Shown here piece after piece: positions 26,689-34,041 of a DNA stretch of 64,000 nucleotides. Numbering within the stretch: the stretch's first letter is position 1; the number at the start of each line of letters is the position of its first letter. Source of the stretch: Flavihumibacter rivuli (GTDB lineage Bacteria > Bacteroidota > Bacteroidia > Chitinophagales > Chitinophagaceae); assembly GCF_018595685.2 (NCBI RefSeq), contig NZ_CP092334.1:152001-216000 (forward strand). Direction: 5' to 3'. The position numbers were made by a program, and so were the translations under genes. The notes beneath the pieces are model-generated. The model had not been told where the DNA came from, did no database searches, and was given only the letters and a program-made list of their open reading frames with translations.

Positions 26689-27582
26689 ATGTATTCCCGT
26701 TTCCTCGCAGCCTGTATTTTACTGGCTTCCTGCAATGGCGTTAATCGTATGAACAAGACTGTTAGTTTGCCCGCTTTTGATAAGGAGGGGCATCGGGGGT
26801 GCAGGGGGTTAATGCCCGAGAATACCATTCCGGCCATGCTGAAAGCCCTTGACCTCGGGGTGACCACCCTGGAGATGGACGCGGTTGTAACTGCAGATGG
26901 TAAGGTAATATTGTCGCACGAGCCTTTTTTTAACCATGAGATCAGTACGCGACCCGATGGGGTGCCGGTGACCGAGAAGGATGAAAAGTTGCTGAATATC
27001 TACCGGATGGATTATGCCACAACATTATTGTTTGATGTAGGCATGAAGCCCCATCCACGGTTTCCCAGGCAGGAAAGGCAGCCGGCCGTAAAGCCTTTGC
27101 TGGCAGATGTGATTACAGCAGCTGAACGGCATGCTGCCGGTAATAATCGCCCCCTCCCTTTCTACAATATTGAAACCAAATCACAGCCTGCAACGGATTC
27201 TGTTTTTCACCCGGCGCCCGGGCCTTTTGTAGACCTGATCATGGACGTGGTTAAAGAGAAAGGCGTTGCCGGTAGGGTGATCATCCAATCTTTCGACTTC
27301 AGGACCTTAAAGGTTGTCCACCAGAAATATCCATCTATCAGGACTGCAGCTTTGATTGAACCTTTCGATAAAAGGACATTGCAACAGGTGATCGATGAAC
27401 TGGGCTTCAAGCCTTCTATTTACAGCCCTAATTACATATTGGTAAACGAGGCATTGGTAAGCCAGTGTAAGTCCTTAGGGATAAAGCTTATCCCATGGAC
27501 TGTTAATGATAAGTCCGGAATTGAGCGCTTAATGAAGTTGGGAGTTGATGGGATCATTACCGATTACCCCGATCTTTTTTAG
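26689..27582 (+). CDS. glycerophosphodiester phosphodiesterase, lipoprotein
   Basis: A 297-residue GDPD enzyme that cleaves glycerophosphodiesters to sn-glycerol 3-phosphate and an alcohol. The N-terminus is a short lipoprotein signal (LLASC, Cys15), so it acts in the envelope. The TIM-barrel active-site motifs are complete: EGHRGCRGLMPENTIPAM (His-Arg-...-Glu-Asn), LEMDAVVTADGKVILSHEP (Glu-x-Asp and His), and FYNIETKSQ. The C-terminal VNEALVSQCKSLGIKLIPWTVNDK and DGIITDYPDL are normal. It follows the PaiB-like gene closely. Confidence 0.95.
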   Translation: MYSRFLAACILLASCNGVNRMNKTVSLPAFDKEGHRGCRGLMPENTIPAMLKALDLGVTTLEMDAVVTADGKVILSHEPFFNHEISTRPDGVPVTEKDEKLLNIYRMDYATTLLFDVGMKPHPRFPRQERQPAVKPLLADVITAAERHAAGNNRPLPFYNIETKSQPATDSVFHPAPGPFVDLIMDVVKEKGVAGRVIIQSFDFRTLKVVHQKYPSIRTAALIEPFDKRTLQQVIDELGFKPSIYSPNYILVNEALVSQCKSLGIKLIPWTVNDKSGIERLMKLGVDGIITDYPDLF

Positions 27583-27657
27583 CCCGGTCCTTCCTTAGGC
27601 TGCCGGGTGATCTTTCTGTAATAACAATTTCAGTAGGTTCGCAGGTAAATTATTGAT

Positions 27658-28443
27658 ATGGACCTTTCATTAAAGGGAAAGAATGCGCTTGTTTGTGGAA
27701 GTACCCAGGGTATTGGCCTGGCTATTGCCGAAGAGCTTGCGTTGCTGGGTGCCAATTGCATTTTACTGGCCAGGAATGAAGCCCGCCTGAAGGAAGTGGT
27801 TGCCTCCCTCCCAAGACCGGAGGGGCAAGCGCATGGGTATGCCGTAGCTGATTTTTCTGTTGTGAATGAGGTGAAGGAGGTAGTGGAACGGATCGCCGGC
27901 GAGAGGGTGGTCCATATTTTGATCAACAATACCGGTGGCCCTAAGGCTGGTCCCATCATAGATGCGGAAGTGGTTGCCTTTGAAGCCGCATTCAGGCAGC
28001 ATATTGTGGTGAACCATCTCCTGGTGCAGGCCCTGGCCCCTGGTATGAAGAAGGATCGCTATGGTCGCATCATCAATATTATCTCAACCTCCGTAAAGAT
28101 TCCCCTGAACAACCTTGGGGTTTCCAATACCATCAGGGGGGCGGTGGCTTCATGGGCCAAGACAATGGCCAATGAATTGGCTGCAGATGGCATAACAGTG
28201 AACAATGTGCTGCCCGGTTTTACCTCCACGGCAAGATTGGAAAGCCTGATCGGTTATAATGCTGCAAACCGGGGTTGGTCAGAAGAAGAACAAGCCAGGG
28301 CAATGGCAGCTGAAGTACCGGCCAAACGCTTTGGTACCCCAAATGAAATTGCTGCAGTAGCTGCCTTCCTTGCGAGTCCAGCCGCAGCCTATGTTAACGG
28401 AACGTCCATACCGGTTGATGGAGGAAGGACAGGTTCCATCTGA
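27658..28443 (+). CDS. SDR-fold protein lacking the catalytic Tyr and Lys
   Basis: A 261-residue short-chain dehydrogenase/reductase-fold protein. The Rossmann start GSTQGIGLAIAEELALLGAN and NNTGGPKAGP are in place, and a Ser is found at position 143 (IISTSVKI). The classical YxxxK is missing: at the expected positions are Ser156 and Arg160 (GVSNTIRGAVASWAKTMANELA). The C-terminal part (DGITVNNVLPGFTST, NGTSIPVDGG) is standard. It belongs to a divergent SDR subgroup annotated as putative 3-oxoacyl-ACP reductase-like, with no proven activity. It is 33 bp upstream of kynureninase on the same strand; a link in tryptophan metabolism is possible but unproven. Confidence 0.88.
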   Translation: MDLSLKGKNALVCGSTQGIGLAIAEELALLGANCILLARNEARLKEVVASLPRPEGQAHGYAVADFSVVNEVKEVVERIAGERVVHILINNTGGPKAGPIIDAEVVAFEAAFRQHIVVNHLLVQALAPGMKKDRYGRIINIISTSVKIPLNNLGVSNTIRGAVASWAKTMANELAADGITVNNVLPGFTSTARLESLIGYNAANRGWSEEEQARAMAAEVPAKRFGTPNEIAAVAAFLASPAAAYVNGTSIPVDGGRTGSI

Positions 28444-28476
28444 TGGATCTTAGAACAGAAAAATTGCTTGCATTAT

Positions 28477-29748
28477 ATGGAGAATAGTTTGGAATATGCC
28501 CGGTCGCTTGACCAGGCTGATGTGCTTAAGGATTACAGGGACGCTTTTATCATCCCAGTGGAGGAAGGGAAAGAACAATTGTATTTCCTGGGCAATTCCC
28601 TGGGGTTGCAACCCAGGCGTACGGCGGGTTATTTGCAGCGTATCCTTGACCAATGGTCGAGATATGGGGTAGAGAGCTTTTTCATGGGCGAAGACCCCTG
28701 GATGCATTACCATGACCACCTGATCAGGCCATTGTCCAGAATAGTTGGGGCATTGCCATCCGAGGTAACGGTCATGAACCAGCTCACCGTTAACCTGCAC
28801 CTGATTATGGTGAGTTTCTATCGGCCGGAGGGAAAAAGAAACAAGATCATTTGCGAGGCAAAGGCATTTCCCAGTGATCAGTACATGCTGGAAACCCATG
28901 TAAGGAGCCATGGACTGGATCCTGAGCAGGTGATCGTAGAAGTGGCGCCAAGGGAAGGGGAACATACCATCAGGCATGAAGATATTGTAGAAGCCATTGA
29001 CAGGCATAAGGAGGAACTTGCCCTAGTGCTATGGGGAGGGTTGAACTATTATACAGGACAGGTTTTCGATATGGCCTCTATTACGGATGCGGCGCATAAG
29101 GCAGGTGCCAGGGTTGGGTTTGACCTTGCCCATGCGGCCGGTAATATTGCACTTGACCTGCATGCCTGGGAGGTGGACTTCGCCTGCTGGTGCAGTTACA
29201 AATACCTGAATTCCGGGCCGGGTGCCGTGGGCGGAGCCTATGTCCATGAACGATTCCATAAGGATCCCACCTTGAACCGCTTCGCGGGTTGGTGGGGCTA
29301 CGATAAAACTACCCGATTCAAGATGGAAAAGGGCTTCCGCCCTATTGCGAGTGCCGAAGGATGGCAATTGAGTACCCCATCCCTTTTGTTGTATGCCGCC
29401 CATAGGGCATCCCTTGAAATCTTTGAAGAGGCTGGCATGGATAGACTGGTGGAGAAAGGCCAGGCATTGAGCGATTACCTGCTGTTCCTATTGGATGAGG
29501 TGAATAGGCGTTCCGGCAACAGGCAGGTTGAGGTCATTACTCCCAGGTGGCGAAGTGAAAAAGGTTGCCAGGTGTCGATGCTGATGCACAGCAGGGGAAG
29601 GGAGGTTTTTGATGCCCTGTCAAGGGAAGGCATATTTGCTGACTGGAGGGAGCCCAATGTGATACGTGTAGCGGCAGTGCCCCTGTACAACAGGTTTGAG
29701 GAGGTTTGGCATTTTGCTACTATCCTGGATAAGGTGCTGAATGGGTAA
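28477..29748 (+). CDS. kynU: kynureninase
   Basis: A 423-residue PLP enzyme of the kynureninase family, which hydrolyses kynurenine to anthranilate and alanine (or 3-hydroxykynurenine to 3-hydroxyanthranilate). Signatures in order: FLGNSLGLQPRRT, MNQLTVNLHLIMVSFYRP, CEAKAFPSDQYMLE, DLAHAAGNIALDLHAWEVDFACWCSYKYLNSGPGA with the PLP Lys in SYKYLN, and HERF.  The ATG at 28477 is preferred to a TTG nine bases upstream. No other kynurenine-pathway gene is next to it; glutaryl-CoA dehydrogenase at 31.2 kb could act further down in an aromatic or lysine degradation route (inference). Confidence 0.96.
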   Translation: MENSLEYARSLDQADVLKDYRDAFIIPVEEGKEQLYFLGNSLGLQPRRTAGYLQRILDQWSRYGVESFFMGEDPWMHYHDHLIRPLSRIVGALPSEVTVMNQLTVNLHLIMVSFYRPEGKRNKIICEAKAFPSDQYMLETHVRSHGLDPEQVIVEVAPREGEHTIRHEDIVEAIDRHKEELALVLWGGLNYYTGQVFDMASITDAAHKAGARVGFDLAHAAGNIALDLHAWEVDFACWCSYKYLNSGPGAVGGAYVHERFHKDPTLNRFAGWWGYDKTTRFKMEKGFRPIASAEGWQLSTPSLLLYAAHRASLEIFEEAGMDRLVEKGQALSDYLLFLLDEVNRRSGNRQVEVITPRWRSEKGCQVSMLMHSRGREVFDALSREGIFADWREPNVIRVAAVPLYNRFEEVWHFATILDKVLNG

Positions 29749-29810
29749 GGGTATTAATAGTGGTTCCGCCAGGGGGATGCATTTTGCCTTAACTAACTTA
29801 TTTTCGCGCC

Positions 29811-30611
29811 ATGAATAGACAAGCACTGGTTGAACAGATCAGGAAAAAGGGTTCCTATCTCTGTGTAGGCCTGGATACTGATCCTTCCAAAATCCCTGCC
29901 CATCTTCAGCAACACCCGGACGGGATCTTCGAATTCAATAAGGCCATCATTGATGCTACGCTCGACCATTGTGTAAGCTACAAGATCAATACTGCCTTTT
30001 ATGAGGCGATGGGTTTGAAGGGATGGGAAATAATGGAGCGAACAGTAAATTATATTCCTTCTACACACCTGAAGATCGCTGATGCCAAACGCGGTGATAT
30101 TGGTAATACATCATCCCAATATGCCAAGGCCTTCTTTGAAACACTTCCCTTTGATGCCATTACTGTGGCGCCATACATGGGAGCGGATAGTGTAATGCCT
30201 TTCCTGGAATACAAGGACAAATGGACGATTGTATTGGGACTGACCTCCAACAGTGGATCAAAGGATTTTGAGCTACAGAAGATGGGGGAGGATTACCTCT
30301 ATGAGAAGGTCCTGAAAACTGTGGCTTCCTGGGGATCACCAGAGAACCTCATGTTTGTGGTTGGGGCAACTCAAGCAGAAGAGTTTGTAAATATCCGTAA
30401 GATATTGCCTGACCACTTTTACCTGGTGCCGGGTGTAGGTGCACAGGGGGGAAGCCTTAAGGATATCTCTGAGAAGGCCATGAATGCGGATGCCGGTATC
30501 CTGGTGAATGCCAGCAGGGCGATCATCTATGCATCAGCAAAAGAAGATTTCGCCACTGAAGCCAAAGTGATTGCCCAACAATACCAGTTTGAAATGGGGC
30601 AATACTTGTAA
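29811..30611 (+). CDS. pyrF: orotidine-5'-phosphate decarboxylase (type 2)
   Basis: A 266-residue OMP decarboxylase that makes UMP, the last step of de novo pyrimidine synthesis. The length and the sequence DAKRGDIGNTSSQYAKAFFE, with the catalytic Asp-x-Lys-x-x-Asp, identify the longer type 2 group. YLCVGLDTDPSKIP, VAPYMGADSVMPFL and LVPGVGAQGG are further family motifs around the substrate phosphate. It is monocistronic, ending at a strong terminator that lies against the convergent YCII-domain gene. Confidence 0.97.
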   Translation: MNRQALVEQIRKKGSYLCVGLDTDPSKIPAHLQQHPDGIFEFNKAIIDATLDHCVSYKINTAFYEAMGLKGWEIMERTVNYIPSTHLKIADAKRGDIGNTSSQYAKAFFETLPFDAITVAPYMGADSVMPFLEYKDKWTIVLGLTSNSGSKDFELQKMGEDYLYEKVLKTVASWGSPENLMFVVGATQAEEFVNIRKILPDHFYLVPGVGAQGGSLKDISEKAMNADAGILVNASRAIIYASAKEDFATEAKVIAQQYQFEMGQYL

Positions 30612-30629
30612 AGCCTTTTAATACTTATT

Positions 30630-30667
30630 GACAAGGGGTGATCTTCGGGTCAGCCCTTGTCTTTTTT
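30630..30667 (+). terminator. Terminator of pyrF, overlapping the convergent gene's 3' end
   Basis: GACAAGGG (30630-30637) pairs with CCCTTGTC (30654-30661), with an inner TGA/TCA extension and a TTCGG-containing loop, then six T. The 3' arm lies within the last codons of the YCII-domain gene on the other strand. Confidence 0.85.
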
Positions 30668-31069
30668 GGGGATACCCGGGGTGAAACTTCCACTGGGTTC
30701 GGTCCACCAGCTTTTAATAATGTAGTTCAGTCTGCCGGAACTGATGGCCGGATCTGTTTGGAGTAGCTGCTCAACCTCCTGTTTGGTCGGACAATCAAAG
30801 ATGAACAGACCCTGCCAGTCACCCGATTCCCCAAATGGACCAGCCACTTTTAGTTTGCCTTCAAAATAGAGCTTGTCCATATTGGACATATGGCCGGCCT
30901 GGATCTTTGCTGCAGTGGCAGAGTCCTGGTTGCGGTTGGGGCCTTTGACCAGCATCACAAACCAGTATTGCCTGATGTTCATGGGTGGCTTTTTAGCAGA
31001 GCCATCTTGTGCATACGAGGGGAGGGAATACAGCAATGCAGCGGCAGCTACAATTAATAAGCTTTTCAT
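30650..31069 (-). CDS. exported YCII-domain protein
   Basis: A 139-residue protein with a signal peptide (MKSLLIVAAAALLYSLPSYAQ) and a YCII-type ferredoxin-like domain. The motifs QYWFVMLVKGPNRNQDSATAAKIQAGHMSNMDKLYFEGKLKVAGPF and LFIFDCPTKQEVEQLLQTDPAI are those of the family, including the conserved His of GHMSNM and Asp of TDPAI. Cytoplasmic YciI proteins are a putative dehydrogenase or isomerase; the function of exported versions is unknown. The start at 31069 makes a complete signal peptide; a longer frame to 31144 would not. Confidence 0.87.
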   Translation of the reverse strand: MKSLLIVAAAALLYSLPSYAQDGSAKKPPMNIRQYWFVMLVKGPNRNQDSATAAKIQAGHMSNMDKLYFEGKLKVAGPFGESGDWQGLFIFDCPTKQEVEQLLQTDPAISSGRLNYIIKSWWTEPSGSFTPGIPKKDKG

Positions 31070-31188
31070 GTTGGTGGGTTGGGTTCTTTTAAAGTTAAGG
31101 TAATTCTGAATTTTACCGTTTAGCCGGTAACATTTGGGGGCCAAGCAGCGCCTTTTTATTACATTAGCGCATCTTAAAATTGTTTGCC

Positions 31189-32367
31189 ATGGCCCAGGAC
31201 TTATTTCAATCGCCTGACTATTTTAATCTAGACGAACTACTCACTGAAGAGCACCTGATGATACGAGATGCGGTGCGTAACTATGTAAAGCAAGAGATCT
31301 CTCCGATCATTGAATCCTATGCACAGAAAGCCGAGTTTCCGCAACATATCGTAAAGCAACTGGGAGACCTGGGTTGCTTCGGACCAACTGTTCCGGCAGA
31401 ATACGGGGGTGGCGGACTGGATTATATTTCCTACGGTTTAATGATGCAGGAATTAGAGCGTGGGGATAGTGGCGTTCGATCTACCGCTTCGGTACAGGGT
31501 TCGCTGGTAATGTTCCCCATCTATGAATTTGGAAGTGAAGACCAGCGCAGGAAATATTTGCCTAAACTGGCAAGTGGCGAATGGTTGGGATGTTTTGGCC
31601 TTACAGAGCCCAACCATGGAAGTAATCCAGCCGGCATGCTAACCAATATCAAGGATGCGGGTGATCATGTGATATTGAATGGAGCAAAAATGTGGATCAG
31701 TAATGCCCCTTATGCACAGGTCGCTGTAGTATGGGCCAGGGATGAGGCAGGTGATATCAGGGGGGTGATCGTTGAAAGGGGCATGGAAGGGTTTTCAACC
31801 CCAACTACCCATAATAAATGGAGCCTGAGGGCATCGGCAACAGGTGAACTGGTGTTCGATAATGTGAAAGTGCCTAAAGAGAATATCCTGCCCAACGTTA
31901 AAGGTTTGAAAGGGCCATTAAGCTGCCTCACCAAGGCGAGGTTTGGTATTGCCTGGGGCACCATCGGGGCGGCAATGGATTGTTATGATACAGCCCTTCG
32001 TTATTCAAAGGAAAGGATCCAGTTCGATAAGCCGATCGGCGCTTTCCAGTTGCAACAAAAGAAGCTTGCTGAAATGATCACGGAGATCACCAAGGCGCAA
32101 CTGCTGAACTGGAGGGTAGCCGTTTTGATGAACGAAGGAAAAGCAACGCCACAGCAGGTGAGTATGGCGAAACGAAATGGATGTGAGGTGGCCGCCAATA
32201 TATGTCGTGATGCACGACAGATGCTGGGTGGCATGGGCATTACAGGCGAATATCCTGTGATGCGCCATATGATGAACCTGGAAAGTGTGATCACTTATGA
32301 AGGAACCCATGATATCCACCTGTTGATCACTGGTATGGATATCACCGGCTTCAATGCCTTCAAATAA
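31189..32367 (+). CDS. gcdH: glutaryl-CoA dehydrogenase
   Basis: A 392-residue acyl-CoA dehydrogenase. Signatures of the glutaryl-CoA group are DSGVRSTASVQGSLVMFPIYEFGSEDQ, GLTEPNHGSNPAGM, ISNAPYAQVAVVWARDE, and the late catalytic Glu in VITYEGTHDIHLLITG. The enzyme oxidises and decarboxylates glutaryl-CoA to crotonyl-CoA in lysine and tryptophan degradation, passing electrons to ETF. FAD binds in the middle domain. The ATG at 31189 is used; the upstream TTG at 31180 is unlikely. Nearby kynureninase and hydroxyacyl-CoA dehydrogenase fit such a catabolic route but are not in one operon. Confidence 0.93.
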   Translation: MAQDLFQSPDYFNLDELLTEEHLMIRDAVRNYVKQEISPIIESYAQKAEFPQHIVKQLGDLGCFGPTVPAEYGGGGLDYISYGLMMQELERGDSGVRSTASVQGSLVMFPIYEFGSEDQRRKYLPKLASGEWLGCFGLTEPNHGSNPAGMLTNIKDAGDHVILNGAKMWISNAPYAQVAVVWARDEAGDIRGVIVERGMEGFSTPTTHNKWSLRASATGELVFDNVKVPKENILPNVKGLKGPLSCLTKARFGIAWGTIGAAMDCYDTALRYSKERIQFDKPIGAFQLQQKKLAEMITEITKAQLLNWRVAVLMNEGKATPQQVSMAKRNGCEVAANICRDARQMLGGMGITGEYPVMRHMMNLESVITYEGTHDIHLLITGMDITGFNAFK

Positions 32368-32496
32368 CATACTGTTTTTGTTGTGGTGAGGTGCCGCCGG
32401 GAAACTGGTTGGCGCCTTTCTTGTTTTATTACCCATGCTGCCCGATGGTTGCAGAAAGAGGCGTCTATCAACAACCAGCAAGCCACTTCAATTGCC

Positions 32497-32504
32497 TAAA
32501 TTTG
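32497..32504 (+). promoter_or_regulatory. TAnnTTTG -7 box for aroK
   Basis: TAAATTTG ends only 4 nt before the aroK ATG, so the predicted transcript starts at or next to the start codon. No -33 TTG is seen at the usual distance. Confidence 0.55.
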
Positions 32505-32508
32505 TATT

Positions 32509-33015
32509 ATGAGGATATACCTGATCGGATTTATGGGGAGTGGAAAGTCGCATTGGGGGACACGTTTGGCAGAGCGGCTGGGTGTGCCTTTTTTTGACCT
32601 CGACGATGTGATCGTCAGGCAGGAGGGTAAAGCCATAACCGAAATATTTGCTGAAAATGGCGAAGAATATTTCAGGTTGTTGGAGAAGAATGTACTTGAG
32701 TCCTTAAGTGAGGTCAATGAAGAGGTGATCATCTCCTGCGGAGGGGGAACACCGTGTTTTTATGGCAATATTGATTACATGAGGGAGAAGGGTAAGGTGG
32801 TATGGCTGAATACTGATTCCAACACCCTGGTGGCGCGCCTGCTGAAGGAAAAAATGAAGCGTCCCCTGTTGCGCCAGATACCTGATGAAGAGCTTAAGGC
32901 ATTCATTGTTAAAAAACTCCACGACAGGAAATTGTATTATGAACAGGCACATATTACGGTGCCTGAGGATCAACTGAATCTTGAACAATTAATTGAGGCG
33001 ATCAATCATGCATAA
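32509..33015 (+). CDS. aroK: shikimate kinase
   Basis: A 168-residue kinase that phosphorylates shikimate in aromatic amino-acid synthesis. It has the P-loop GFMGSGKSHWG, the shikimate-binding DLDDVIVRQEGKAITEIFAENGEEYFRLLEKNVL, the GGGTPCFYGN turn, the Arg-rich lid LLKEKMKRPLLR, and a final helix. Length is typical. Its last 8 bases overlap the start of the DUF423 gene (ATGCATAA), giving a three-gene overlapping unit: aroK, DUF423, Dph6-like. Confidence 0.96.
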   Translation: MRIYLIGFMGSGKSHWGTRLAERLGVPFFDLDDVIVRQEGKAITEIFAENGEEYFRLLEKNVLESLSEVNEEVIISCGGGTPCFYGNIDYMREKGKVVWLNTDSNTLVARLLKEKMKRPLLRQIPDEELKAFIVKKLHDRKLYYEQAHITVPEDQLNLEQLIEAINHA

Positions 33016-33394
33016 ATCCATTCTAATGACGGCCTCCCTCCTGGGGGCCCTTGCTGTTATCCTTGGCGCATTTGGGGCACATGGACTGAAGAAACTGGTG
33101 CCACCTGAAACAGTGACGACTTTTGAAACCGGTGTGCGCTATCATTTCTATCATGTCTTTGCATTGCTTGCTGTAGGCGTGCTCTACCAATACTTCCCCA
33201 ATGCACAGATGGTTTGGGCAGGAAGGCTGTTCATGATCGGTATAGCACTGTTTTCGGGTTCTTTATACTTGCTCACCATGCTGAAAGCTACCAATACGGT
33301 TGGACTGTCTGGTATTGGCATTATCACACCTATCGGCGGATTGTTCCTGGTAGCCGGATGGTTGTTCCTTTTCCTAAGCCTGCTGAAGAAATGA
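33008..33394 (+). CDS. DUF423 integral membrane protein
   Basis: A 128-residue protein with four transmembrane helices and the DUF423 signature LGAFGAHGLKK near the N-terminus, GVRYHFYHVFALLAVGVL in the second helix region, and GIITPIGGLFLVAGWLFLF at the end. The family function is unknown. The start at 33008 overlaps the last 8 bases of aroK; its stop overlaps the start of the next gene (ATGA, 33391-33394), so all three are co-translated. Confidence 0.93.
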   Translation: MHKSILMTASLLGALAVILGAFGAHGLKKLVPPETVTTFETGVRYHFYHVFALLAVGVLYQYFPNAQMVWAGRLFMIGIALFSGSLYLLTMLKATNTVGLSGIGIITPIGGLFLVAGWLFLFLSLLKK

Positions 33395-34041
33395 AGGGTA
33401 AGATAGCCTGCTCATGGAGTGGTGGCAAGGATAGCTGTTTTGCCCTGATGAAAGCAATGGAAGCCGGTTATGAACCTGTGGTCCTGGTCAATATGATGAA
33501 TGAAACCGGTCAAAGGTCCAGGTCTCACGGTCTTCCCCAAACGATTTTATCCAGGCAGGCGGCTGCCCTTGGGATCCCTTTAATTACACGAAATGCATCA
33601 TGGGCAGACTACCAAGCACTTTTTGTGGATGCCTTGAAAGAGGCAAAGGAATCATTCGGTGCTGAGAAAGTGGTTTTTGGGGATATAGATTTGCAGGAAC
33701 ACCGGGATTGGGAAGAAATGGTTTGCGCGGCAGCAGGATTGAATGCAATGTTACCATTGTGGCAAAAGGACAGGTTATTATTGGTCAGGCAGATGCTTGC
33801 CGGCGGAATTCAAACAATCATAGTTTCCTGCAATGAACAAATGGGGTCGCCCTACCTGGGAAAGGTGCTGGATCTTGCGCTGGTAGAGGAATTAGCGGCT
33901 CAGGGTGTCGATCCTTGTGGGGAGAATGGAGAATTCCATACCATGGTAATTGATACTCCGATCTTCAAGAATAGGATCGGTTTTTCTGCAGGAGCTCCTG
34001 TTGCCCATGGGAACTATTGGTTCCTGGATGGATTAGGCTAA
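33391..34041 (+). CDS. Dph6-like ATP pyrophosphatase
   Basis: A 216-residue ATP-PPase-fold protein of the diphthine-ammonia ligase type. The PP-loop SWSGGKDSCFAL (residues 8-19) binds ATP, and the family motifs VNMMNETGQRSRSHGLPQTILSRQAAALGIPL, EKVVFGDIDLQEHRDWEE and CGENGEFHTMV are intact. The last motif is the conserved CGExGEFHT of this family. Bacteria lack diphthamide, so the substrate is unknown. The start at 33391 overlaps the previous stop as ATGA. The 3' end overlaps the convergent histidine kinase by nine bases. Confidence 0.92.
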   Translation: MKGKIACSWSGGKDSCFALMKAMEAGYEPVVLVNMMNETGQRSRSHGLPQTILSRQAAALGIPLITRNASWADYQALFVDALKEAKESFGAEKVVFGDIDLQEHRDWEEMVCAAAGLNAMLPLWQKDRLLLVRQMLAGGIQTIIVSCNEQMGSPYLGKVLDLALVEELAAQGVDPCGENGEFHTMVIDTPIFKNRIGFSAGAPVAHGNYWFLDGLG

